DNA from: an uncultured Bacteroides sp.
GTDB lineage: Bacteria; Bacteroidota; Bacteroidia; Bacteroidales; Bacteroidaceae
Assembly (NCBI RefSeq): GCF_905207245.1
Contig: NZ_CAJLKP010000038.1
Location: forward strand, 1 to 56,498
Reading direction: 5' to 3'
DNA length: 56,498 nucleotides
The notes beneath the pieces were generated by a model, which made no database searches, was not told where the DNA came from, and saw nothing but the letters and a program-made list of their open reading frames with translations. Each line of letters begins with the position of its first letter. The stretch's first letter is position 1. The position numbers and the translations under genes are program-made. This document shows, piece by piece, positions 42,701 to 50,240 of the stretch.

Positions 42701-43778
42701 TATTACCACACTCTTCCAGGCAGTTGATGTCTCCCAAGCGATTGATGGAAAACTTAAAAATGCTCTCATTATAATAGGCCACACCTTTCTTATAAGTTCC
42801 TATCCACATCACCCCGCTGTCATCCTCATAAAACACGTTAATGGTATTGTTGGGCAGTCCCCGTTCATCATCCACATTATAAGTAAGGGAAACGGTTTCG
42901 CCTGTCGCCTTATTCCAGATGTCAATGCCATCCTGATCTTTTCCAAACCAGATACGTCCCTGCCTATCCTGAGCAATGGCAACCACATGTGCCTGCCCCC
43001 TGTCGTTAAAGTCCCATTGCGATTGCCATTTCTTTGCAGGCAGATTATACGCCCACACGCCGGGAGCGCCGTATATCCATAAATCCTCGTCCTTATCCAC
43101 ATACAAGAAAAAGATATCGGTGTGGTTTCCCATCTCTTTCATAATATCCGTCAATTCCCACTTCACCTTTACTTCTTCACGGTCGATACAGAACACATGA
43201 CCGTTATCATATGCCAATACAATACCATCCTTGCACTCAATCATATCGATGACGATACCTTCGGGTATTCCTTTCTCACCGAAAGGCAGAATATCCGCCT
43301 TTTTTTCTCCGGGACGGTAGCGATAACATCCCTTCCCGTCCACGGCAAACCACATATTCTTTTGGCCGTCTACAAATACATGCCGGGGAGTCCCGTCTAT
43401 TCCGATGTCCCACATCAAGGAACTCACATCACGCACAAAGTTTTCCGTATCCCAATTATATATGATATATCCATTTTCTCCGGTACGTATCCACAAACGG
43501 CCTTCACCGTCTTCCACTATTTTCTCGATGTAACTGTCAGGCAGGGATGTCGGATCATTGTCCGAACTATAAAAGACTTTAAAACGATATCCGTCGTAAC
43601 GTGTCAGACCGGATGCGGTTCCGAACCACATAAAGCCTCTCGAATCCTTGTAAATAGCATTAATTTGGTTACTGGGCATTCCGTCCCTGACTTCCAGATG
43701 CTTAAACATGAAATTGTGTGCAACGGAAGAGAAGCACATTACAACGAACAGTACGATAAGTAAAATCAATCTCCGCAT
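39717..43778 (-). CDS. Hybrid two-component system regulator (HTCS) of the polysaccharide locus
   Basis: The 1353-residue protein combines a periplasmic sensor and a cytoplasmic response module. After a signal (LILLIVLFVVMCFSSVAHN) come two beta-propeller-like Reg_prop regions (repeated GLIWIGT/GLNLY-type units), a Y_Y_Y domain, a membrane helix at ~792-811, histidine kinase (NVSHELRTPL, H849), HATPase (DTGIGISDVDKERIFERFYQ), receiver (IIVSDVMMPEMDG, D1154) and a C-terminal AraC-type HTH. It senses an oligosaccharide and activates the locus. I chose the ATG at 43778, right before the signal peptide; the upstream in-frame run covers the leader. It sits between GH5 and GH31. Confidence 0.95.
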   Translation of the reverse strand: MRRLILLIVLFVVMCFSSVAHNFMFKHLEVRDGMPSNQINAIYKDSRGFMWFGTASGLTRYDGYRFKVFYSSDNDPTSLPDSYIEKIVEDGEGRLWIRTGENGYIIYNWDTENFVRDVSSLMWDIGIDGTPRHVFVDGQKNMWFAVDGKGCYRYRPGEKKADILPFGEKGIPEGIVIDMIECKDGIVLAYDNGHVFCIDREEVKVKWELTDIMKEMGNHTDIFFLYVDKDEDLWIYGAPGVWAYNLPAKKWQSQWDFNDRGQAHVVAIAQDRQGRIWFGKDQDGIDIWNKATGETVSLTYNVDDERGLPNNTINVFYEDDSGVMWIGTYKKGVAYYNESIFKFSINRLGDINCLEECGNSCLWLGSNDAGLMHWNSRTDEKKIYTHSRTGNSIASNVIVTLLQATDGKLWIGTFWEGLDCFDGKRFVNYRNHPGDENSLANDNVWALAEDKDGNIWIGTLGGGLQCLNPKTGKFITYTMANSDLISNHISSICITRNNRLVIGTASTGVAIMDLNTRKITNMVGNLSGNQRFSNQSINQVYEDSRGLIWIGTRNGLNLYNPKNDRLQIVSSGQDEAKEYIAGIVEDENKNMWMTTGNGVLNIVPSIDTKTGDYAFHYYVYDDKDGLQGSEFNQRSIKRLTSGEIAMGGMYGLNTFRPDDIKYNLALPKVMFTGFQLFNEEIEIGKEYGGRVLLRESLNKVREIELDYKQNVFTVLFASDNYIVPDKTRYLYKLEGFNEDWLSGTADMHRVTYTNLAPGTYMLKVKAVNSDGYAGTEEASLKIVIRPPFWMTSWAYAIYALLLVGVLILARNEVLRRERNKFKIQQMEHEAERNEEVNQMKFRFFTNVSHELRTPLTLIISPLESMIKETKDERRLGQLKLMHRNASRLLNQLLDFRKNEVAGLHLSLSEGEIVSYVHTICNSFLMLSEKKNVHLTFFSAIESLNMSFDEDKIGKVVMNLLSNAFKFTPDGGRVDVSLELLKGTTETLEIKVSDTGIGISDVDKERIFERFYQSEREENGNSTTGSGIGLSLVRDYVTLHGGVVRVFDNVGTGSVFVVDIPVKHSVVNVVTPLSEEAAEEDAVALALESEEKSEVELPDEDGKKKPLALIVDDNEDFVSFMRYALSLYFRVESAANGKEAWQIIPELMPDIIVSDVMMPEMDGNELCRWVKADKRTSNIPFVLLTAKQSVENKVEGLTIGADDYVTKPFNMEVLILRMRKLIDLSSKNKLRTRIDPEPSEIVITSMDEKLIENAIKYVEENIARSDLSVEELSHELGMSRVHLYKKLLQITGKTPIEFIRIIRLKRAAQFLRESQQNVSEVAYQVGFNNPKYFSKYFKDEFGVLPSVYQEKEGK

Positions 43779-43860
43779 GGCGTTAGGTATAAGATGGTAG
43801 TTAACACATTGCAAATGAAACAAAAAGTTACTGCATAAACAAGATTTTCCATAGAAAATA

Positions 43861-43893
43861 GGGAAGCCACTTCCCACACAGAAGCCGCTTCCC
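43861..43893. promoter_or_regulatory. Tandem GAAGCCrCTTCCC repeats upstream of the regulator gene
   Basis: GAAGCCACTTCCC (43863-43875) and GAAGCCGCTTCCC (43881-43893) are direct repeats 18 bases apart; the first is also a GGGAAG-CTTCCC hairpin. The layout fits a regulator site but no promoter box is clear. Confidence 0.4.
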
Positions 43894-43917
43894 AGAACCA
43901 ATCAAAAAAAACCTGTA

Positions 43918-43947
43918 TAAAAAACCTATCTCTTAACTAAGAGAACC
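43918..43947 (-). terminator. Terminator of the GH5 gene
   Basis: On the minus strand TCTCTTAGTTAAGAGA forms a stem just after the GH5 stop, with AGGTT on both sides, followed by TTTTTTATAC. The regulator gene then starts about 140 bases on. Confidence 0.6.
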
Positions 43948-43975
43948 TATATTTATGAAAAAACATTTTTCCCAA

Positions 43976-45751
43976 TTAGTTTGCAATCCCCTCTATCAAG
44001 GCATCCAACGCTTGCTGGTCGTAAATCTTACAGGTATTACGGTTAAAGAGAGCCATCGTATTGTCTCCATTATATCCATTGTCCCAGTAGAAAGGAACAA
44101 GACCATACTTCCCGGCATTGGAAACCACCGTTTTCAGATAATAAGCGCGCGAAGCCAGATGCTTGGTCAACTCGTCTCCGGTTAGGGAAGAACGTCTGTT
44201 GGCACCGAATTCACCCAAAATCACCGGAATACCCTGACTTACATATTTCGTCTGCATCATTTTGAAAAGAACTTCCATTTCCGCTTCCGCACTTGCATAA
44301 CTGCCGGGTTGGTAGTTCCTGTCAGATCCGTCTACATGATATTCGGTTCCCCAGAAGTAGGCCATCTTTCCCCAGCTCTCATCCGTTGTCATTCCACAGA
44401 AGTTCCACGGGGTGTAGTAGTGTATCTCAACCATCAAGCGGTCGGGAACATTGTCCACAGGCAGTTGACCATAATCCGAAGTATTCGTGATATCCGTATT
44501 GGGGCCTTGAACAATCAGGTTGCGGAGCGCATTATTTCCACCCGTAGCACGCACGGCATCTATGAAGGTCTGTTCGTATGACTTCAGAACTTCCATTTCA
44601 GCTACATTGGCAGCATTGGGTTCATTACATCCGGCAAATAGCAAATGTTCGTCATAGTCCTTGAACTTCTCGGCAATCTGCGTCCACAAAGCCTTCTGCA
44701 CCTTGTTCACATTGTCCTGTACGGCTGCCTTACAATTCTTTTCCAACCAGCCTCCGTCATAGTGGATATTCAGGATGACATACATATTCTCGGCATAACA
44801 ATAATCCACCACTTCCTGCACACGGTTCAACCAGGAAGCTTTAATTGTATAGTCCGCCTCATTCTCCATATATCCATACCATGCACAAGGAATTCGCACA
44901 GCATTGAAACCAGCAGCTTTTACGGCACTGATCATCTTCTGAGTCGTTGCCGGATTTCCCCATTTGGTCTCTCCCGGATCCATATCACTCAACGAGTTGG
45001 TTCCCCACACAAACCCATTTGCATAAGTCACATTGCATGCTTCCAAAGAATTACCCAGATTCCAACCGAGCTTTATCTTCGCAGCCAAAGTCATGGCATC
45101 ACTTTCCATGCCAACATCAGGCCGTTCACCGGCAAGCTGCTTCACCGTAACGGTTTCCGTAAAATCTCCCAAAGTAAAGGTAATGGTTCCTTCGCGAGCC
45201 TCACCATAATGGGCGGCAACGCTAAAGGTTCTAGTCACCGCAGACATTGCACGGGTATTAGTCTCACGTATCCAGCTATCATGAATAATGACCGTGACAT
45301 CGCCATTCGCTTTCAGATTCACCGTAAAGATTCCACCTCCGGCAGCAACCGCTTCGGGAGAACAGGATTCTACAATCAGTCCGTTGGCAGCAACCTGCAC
45401 AACGTTGAACGTTTCTGTCAAACCACCACCGTTCACAGTAATAGTGGCAGTACGTTCCACCGCATCAGGATTTTCTTCCACCCTCACCATATATTTAAGA
45501 ACCGTAGCGGAAGCAGCGGGAGTTACCGTACACCAATCCTGATTGCTGGTGACTTCCAGCAACACATTCGACTTTATAGAAAGCGTGTTCGTTCCTCCTG
45601 TTTTTGAGAAGTTCAGTCCATTCGTAAGAATGTTCTCGGAAATTACGATTTCAGGTGTAACGGCTTCATCCTCATTGCTGGAGCAAGCCACCGCAAAAGC
45701 AGAAAGTGCAATCGTAAAAAGAAATACAAGGTAAATTTTAATTTTATTCAT
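43976..45751 (-). CDS. BACON-GH5 endo-xyloglucanase-type lipoprotein (GH5 subfamily 4-like)
   Basis: The 591-residue lipoprotein (C23, AVAC) has two BACON beta domains (~45-120 and ~125-205; ITVNGGGLTETFNVVQVAA, FTLGDFTETVTVKQL) and a GH5 barrel starting LGWNLGNSLEACN. Acid/base E377 lies in GCNEPN and nucleophile E514 in LGEFG. The WGNPATTQKMISAVKAAGF segment is typical of GH5_4. In Bacteroides ovatus this architecture is the surface endo-xyloglucanase. A TATCTTTG box 57 bases upstream and the terminator before it suggest its own promoter. Confidence 0.92.
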   Translation of the reverse strand: MNKIKIYLVFLFTIALSAFAVACSSNEDEAVTPEIVISENILTNGLNFSKTGGTNTLSIKSNVLLEVTSNQDWCTVTPAASATVLKYMVRVEENPDAVERTATITVNGGGLTETFNVVQVAANGLIVESCSPEAVAAGGGIFTVNLKANGDVTVIIHDSWIRETNTRAMSAVTRTFSVAAHYGEAREGTITFTLGDFTETVTVKQLAGERPDVGMESDAMTLAAKIKLGWNLGNSLEACNVTYANGFVWGTNSLSDMDPGETKWGNPATTQKMISAVKAAGFNAVRIPCAWYGYMENEADYTIKASWLNRVQEVVDYCYAENMYVILNIHYDGGWLEKNCKAAVQDNVNKVQKALWTQIAEKFKDYDEHLLFAGCNEPNAANVAEMEVLKSYEQTFIDAVRATGGNNALRNLIVQGPNTDITNTSDYGQLPVDNVPDRLMVEIHYYTPWNFCGMTTDESWGKMAYFWGTEYHVDGSDRNYQPGSYASAEAEMEVLFKMMQTKYVSQGIPVILGEFGANRRSSLTGDELTKHLASRAYYLKTVVSNAGKYGLVPFYWDNGYNGDNTMALFNRNTCKIYDQQALDALIEGIAN

Positions 45752-45807
45752 AACCGTTATGTTTTTCGTTCTTAAATGTCAGGTTAAGGATAAAAAATCC
45801 GTGCTGG

Positions 45808-45815
45808 CAAAGATA
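45808..45815 (-). promoter_or_regulatory. Candidate -7 box of the GH5 gene
   Basis: The minus strand reads TATCTTTG, a full match to TAnnTTTG. No TTTG is seen at the -33 spacing, as expected for a promoter that needs an activator. Confidence 0.45.
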
Positions 45816-45987
45816 AAGCAAAGCAGGTATACAAGTGGTTCAGGATGTTATATGGAATGGTATAATTTGTTATCACCTCGGGATAAAAGGTTTCCAATAG
45901 CCGACATATCGTCCGGAGGCTTTGCAGGAATCGTGTAAAGCCCTATCTTTGAGAGTAAATGTTACTCATATCTGACTTAATTTGAAT

Positions 45988-46055
45988 AAGTTGACAAGGG
46001 AACAAAGGGCTGCGCAATGCTTCTATACCGCAGGAACCTTGTTCCCTTGTCAACT
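45988..46055 (-). repeat. Dispersed palindromic repeat, copy R5 (compact)
   Basis: Arms AGTTGACAAGGGAACAA and TTGTTCCCTTGTCAACT pair perfectly over 17 bp around a 33-base loop. The arm mismatch seen in R1, R3 and R4 is repaired here. Two bases (AT of CCATGCGG) are deleted in the loop. It ends 14 bases from the 302-bp element. Confidence 0.9.
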
Positions 46056-46069
46056 GAATTTCCTCACAG

Positions 46070-46371
46070 TTTTGAACTCAACCAACGAGCACAAAGCACC
46101 GAATCTGATTCTCGGTCAGGATGCTGTTCGGACCTCACTCATTGCCTAATCAGATTTTCTTTATTGCCTACTTTTTCTTCGTTCCACTATAGTTATCCGC
46201 AAGGGACACTATAGTTACCTTTGCGGATAACTATAGTATAACGCAAGGATAACTATAGTGAAACGAAGAAAGAATGCCTAACAAAACAGGTCTTAACAGG
46301 CAAGCGGCGGAATAAGAAAAGCCTGTAGGCATCATCTTCTGCATGTGAAGCAAATAGTGATGATTTATTTC
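46070..46371 (-). repeat. 302-bp structured repeat element, copy 2
   Basis: This is the inverted second copy of 12936-13238, with about ten base differences, mostly transitions, clustered outside the palindrome. The nested palindrome at 46177-46268 is unchanged. It lies between the surface glycan-binding gene and the GH5 gene. Confidence 0.92.
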
Positions 46372-46397
46372 TACACAGATAAGAACTAAATCTTAAA

Positions 46398-46436
46398 TAA
46401 AAAGAGAGAGAAACTATGAACTGTTCCTCCCTCTTT
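46398..46436 (-). terminator. Terminator after the surface glycan-binding protein gene
   Basis: On the minus strand AAAGAGGGAGGAAC pairs with GTTTCTCTCTCTTT (G-T wobbles), then TTATTT. It lies 15 bases after the stop codon and ends the SusC-SusD operon. Confidence 0.7.
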
Positions 46437-46450
46437 ATCGAAAAAACTTC

Positions 46451-48520
46451 TTATTCTACAACCAGTAAATGAAATACTTTACGCTGGTTACTCAAAGTCT
46501 TCAATGCAGCGGCTCCCAGTCCATTGTCCATACCCAACCATAGACCGGTCACCTTACCACTTGCATCCAAATCCCAGTCATACAATTCGAGGAATCCACC
46601 TCCTTGTGGAACATTGCCGACAGACGGTATAACTTCACCATTCTCATCAGTCTTCCCATTATTGAACTGAAGTTCAAAATTCAACCAACCACCATCAACT
46701 CCACTCATCTCAAAGAACATATCAAGATCCTCCGGGAATTGTACCAAAGGCATTCCATACCAGTCATCAGCAGCAAGGAAAGAGTATGTAGTATTAGTAC
46801 TTGCTCCCTGATTATTCACGAATATCAGTGAGCCATCACTTCCAAAAGTCAGCCTGAACTTATCCACATTCGCTATATTAGCAACAGAGTAAGTCCAATT
46901 GGTCCAATCGGGCAAAGTAGAGGTAGCATAGTTGGCTTTCATACCATCAGTAATGTTATCATAGACCCAATTATTGGCCCATGTACATATGATGTGTTCA
47001 TAATCCAGTCTATACGTACGGGAACTGCCACCTGTCAGCCTTTTCTTAATAGTTTCATTTTTATCCTCAGTGCCACCGGCACCAACAGCCGTAGGGTTAA
47101 AATGATAAGCGATGTATTCCGTATCCGGTTTATCAGGATTAGGGATACCTAACCACATGCCCGACAGATTACCTTCATTATCCTTCTCGATGCTCAAGAT
47201 ACGCAAAGTATTCGCATCACTTACATGGAAAGTCATCCAGCCTACAATAGTCACTGTAGGTATCGTACCGCTGAAAGCATAAATACCTTTATCATCCAAA
47301 GTATAGGACATTTCAGTTTCACCGCCATCAGGAGTTACAAAAGTGGCTTTCATTTCTTTACTGTCCAGAATCATTGCATACCCTTCGTATACCGCCGGAT
47401 CAGGAGTTCCCAGCCAATCAGGATAATCAGACAGAGAAGTCCATCCATTCAGCAGCTTACCACTTTGTGATGCCCAATCCACAGGATTCTTTTTAGATAA
47501 TGTCCATTTGATAGTGGTGGACGTGACAACGCTCACAGTTTCCGAAACATCATCTTTCCAGCCATCCGGCAGTTGCGGTTCCGATGGTTCGGGTTCTTCC
47601 GGTTCGGGCACATAGCTATCAGCATATTCTTTGGAAACGAAGTTCCAGCAATACACACATTTACCTTCACCGGACAATGCCTCGTCACGATAATTACCAA
47701 TCATCAATTGGTTTTCTGTAAGCACCAGAATTTGGAAACCATTTCTGAAATCGACTGCATTACCACTGGCCCAGGCACCATGCACGAAATCTACATCAAT
47801 GGCTGACATCGTATGATCATCCGTATTCATGCTGAACATGCCTTCAGTTACCGTTTCCTGTCCGTCGGTAAAACGATGAACGGTCAGCCCCGCTTTTCCC
47901 TCAAGCGAGAAAATCATATAGGAGTTAAGATCGTCCTCTGTAATACCTACATCACCATTACCGGGTTCCCACCAAGTTTTATCCTTAGCATACCAGTTAT
48001 TCTTTCCGGCATCGGCAATCATATCAAGATAAGTCGCAGTCGGATCGAAACACGAATAGAAGCCTTGCTTCATCCCATAATTACCCGTATCAGGCACCCA
48101 AGTCTTCGAATTTCCGGCACCACCTGCCAGAAAGTCCCACATCTCACCTGTTACGAAATCAGCACAGAAATCCTCCACAGTAAAAGTTGCCGGTTCACCA
48201 TATACAGCACCGCCTCGGGTTTCTACTCCAAACTTCACGGTATATGTGCCGTCGAAGGCCATTTTTAATGTAATCTTCTGTTCCTGGCTACGTCCCATCG
48301 GATGTTCCCAAAGAGGAGTGTACTTACTGCCCATCTTGCTTTCCAAATAGATAATATTAGGATTGGCGGCATCATGGGTTATTGTATAGGCTATTCCTTC
48401 TGCCAAGTCATCGGCTGTAACATCGGGTATTTCCAACTCGTTGCTATCTGGTGTACAGGCAACAAACATCAACACCAATACCACCAACGAAGCGTATACT
48501 TCATAAAATATCTTTTTCAT
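46451..48520 (-). CDS. Surface glycan-binding lipoprotein in the SusE position
   Basis: The 689-residue lipoprotein (C22, VAC) starts with a PKD/Ig-like domain (~35-115) and then has three related beta modules. Module marks are WNFVSKEYAD with QILVLTENQLMIGNYRD (first, ~130-310), RILSIEKDNEGNLSGMWLGI (second, ~330-470) and GFLELYDWDLDASGKVTGLW (third, ~490-689). It is not like the Ig-only SGBP-B of the B. ovatus xyloglucan locus by eye. Its place 22 bases after susD makes a surface glycan-binding role very likely; the ligand is inferred from the locus. Confidence 0.82.
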   Translation of the reverse strand: MKKIFYEVYASLVVLVLMFVACTPDSNELEIPDVTADDLAEGIAYTITHDAANPNIIYLESKMGSKYTPLWEHPMGRSQEQKITLKMAFDGTYTVKFGVETRGGAVYGEPATFTVEDFCADFVTGEMWDFLAGGAGNSKTWVPDTGNYGMKQGFYSCFDPTATYLDMIADAGKNNWYAKDKTWWEPGNGDVGITEDDLNSYMIFSLEGKAGLTVHRFTDGQETVTEGMFSMNTDDHTMSAIDVDFVHGAWASGNAVDFRNGFQILVLTENQLMIGNYRDEALSGEGKCVYCWNFVSKEYADSYVPEPEEPEPSEPQLPDGWKDDVSETVSVVTSTTIKWTLSKKNPVDWASQSGKLLNGWTSLSDYPDWLGTPDPAVYEGYAMILDSKEMKATFVTPDGGETEMSYTLDDKGIYAFSGTIPTVTIVGWMTFHVSDANTLRILSIEKDNEGNLSGMWLGIPNPDKPDTEYIAYHFNPTAVGAGGTEDKNETIKKRLTGGSSRTYRLDYEHIICTWANNWVYDNITDGMKANYATSTLPDWTNWTYSVANIANVDKFRLTFGSDGSLIFVNNQGASTNTTYSFLAADDWYGMPLVQFPEDLDMFFEMSGVDGGWLNFELQFNNGKTDENGEVIPSVGNVPQGGGFLELYDWDLDASGKVTGLWLGMDNGLGAAALKTLSNQRKVFHLLVVE

Positions 48521-48542
48521 GATTCTTTAGTTTTAATAGTTA

Positions 48543-50216
48543 TCACCAGCCGGTATTTTGTTTCAAAAGTCCATTAGAGAGAGTTATCTGGTTCTGAGGG
48601 ATCTGCATCAGTCCGCGCTTACTCTTTATATTAGCAGCATCTATAGTGATGCTTTCCTCCAGGTTACCAGACAATACGGTAAGGTTGCTTTCAGCAATTT
48701 CATTAGCAGCATAATCTACTCCTTGGCGAAGCAAATCCCAATAGCGTATACCTTCAAAAGCAAATTCAAGCATACGTTCTTTCATGATGTTTTCTTTGGT
48801 GGGAGCCACACCCGTAGATACTTTTGCACGACTACGGACTTCATCCAGACAATCCTGCGCTGTCTTCGTAGGTGTTCCGCCTAGTTCAGCCGCCATCAAC
48901 AGGACGTCGGCGTAACGGAGCACGATATAAGGCTGGTATTGTTTTTCTTGCACCGCACTGGTCGATGTTTGTTCCGGAACAGAAGAGACACCATTATAAT
49001 AGCAAGTCGGAGTATACTTCTTGATGGCATAACCGGTATATTCACGTTGGTCTCTCAGGTATTCATCAAAACCGGTTTTCGCCGCAATGCCCTCTCCTGC
49101 TATGTCTATGATAGAAGCCGAACGACGGGCATCATCTGCTGAATAAGCATTCCAGATTTTAGGATGCACAGTACAACAGCCCCAGCCGTAAGCATAAGGA
49201 GAGTACCAGAATTTGCGGAGTCCCAACATTACCAGCCAACGGTTACCGTCCACATCACCACCTGTATTATAACGGTCATCCGTATAGTTGAATTTCATTT
49301 GCAGGATGACTTCATCATTGATTTCCTTATAAGTAGTCTTTTCTGCATCCCAAGCCTCAGCAGCCGATTGGGAAACGCTGGATGCAGCCGGCCATAAATC
49401 TTTGAATTCTGCCAGCAATTTATACTCTTTTGAGGTTATGATATCATCCAGATAGCCCACCACTTCATCTTTGGTTACATTAGCCAAGTCTTTACCATAA
49501 TACCCGGTATAAAACAGATATACACGGGCCATCAAAGCCTCAGCGGCATATTTAGTGATACGACCGTCATTAGCAGAGGCTTCTGCTTTCGGGTATGCAT
49601 TGGCCGGAATATTTTCAATAGCGTATTTCAGGTCTTCAACGATAGTAGCATATACGGCATGGGGATCCGACTGTGGAACATTCTGGTCTGTCGGTTCCGT
49701 TAATAGCGGAATATTCTCCCACAAACGTACCATATCGAAGTAACAGAGGGCACGTATCACGCGGCATTGACCTATCAGTCGTCCTCGTGCAGTCTCGTCG
49801 CCCGCCCATTCAAACTGTCCCATTGCTTCATATTTCAGAATTTCATTACAACGGTAAATGGCTCTGTAATAAGAGTCCCAACTCGTTTCAAGCAAACTTG
49901 TACCGGCAGAATAACATCCTATATCAAAGCGGTCAACCACCTGATAGTTGGGTGCATCCGTGACGCCCGTTCCTGCAAGGCATTCATCAGCCATCAGTTC
50001 CGAGCAAATATAAAATCCCCAGGTGTCATCCGAGGTCGTACGTTTCCAGGCATTATAACAGCCTATCAGGGCGAGCTCCGCATCATCTTTGCTCTTATAG
50101 AAGTTTCCGGTGTTAGATGAGGTCTTAGATTCCACATCTAAAAAGCTTTCCGCACATGAAGCCAATGTAAGTCCTCCAAGTACCAACGCTATTATATTCA
50201 ATTTGAACTTATTCAT
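48543..50216 (-). CDS. susD: SusD-like surface glycan-binding lipoprotein
   Basis: The 557-residue lipoprotein (C21, LASC) has the SusD fold: the N-terminal ESFLDVESKTSSNTGNFYKSKDDAELALIGCYNAW segment, TPR-type helices (RVIRALCYFDMVRLWENIPLLTEP, ALMARVYLFYTGYYGKD) and the C-terminal RMLEFAFEGIRYWDLLRQG. SusD caps the SusC barrel and opens like a lid. It lies 24 bases after susC and 22 bases before the SGBP gene: a tight operon. Confidence 0.96.
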   Translation of the reverse strand: MNKFKLNIIALVLGGLTLASCAESFLDVESKTSSNTGNFYKSKDDAELALIGCYNAWKRTTSDDTWGFYICSELMADECLAGTGVTDAPNYQVVDRFDIGCYSAGTSLLETSWDSYYRAIYRCNEILKYEAMGQFEWAGDETARGRLIGQCRVIRALCYFDMVRLWENIPLLTEPTDQNVPQSDPHAVYATIVEDLKYAIENIPANAYPKAEASANDGRITKYAAEALMARVYLFYTGYYGKDLANVTKDEVVGYLDDIITSKEYKLLAEFKDLWPAASSVSQSAAEAWDAEKTTYKEINDEVILQMKFNYTDDRYNTGGDVDGNRWLVMLGLRKFWYSPYAYGWGCCTVHPKIWNAYSADDARRSASIIDIAGEGIAAKTGFDEYLRDQREYTGYAIKKYTPTCYYNGVSSVPEQTSTSAVQEKQYQPYIVLRYADVLLMAAELGGTPTKTAQDCLDEVRSRAKVSTGVAPTKENIMKERMLEFAFEGIRYWDLLRQGVDYAANEIAESNLTVLSGNLEESITIDAANIKSKRGLMQIPQNQITLSNGLLKQNTGW

Positions 50217-50240
50217 AGTTTATTCCTTTTAATGTTATCA

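Larger units (their letters stand above)
45752..46450. other. 699-base gene-free gap inside the polysaccharide locus
   Basis: From left to right (minus-strand downstream to upstream) it holds the GH5 promoter region, repeat copy R5, the second 302-bp repeat element, and the terminator of the surface glycan-binding protein gene. No gene is supported. Confidence 0.8.
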
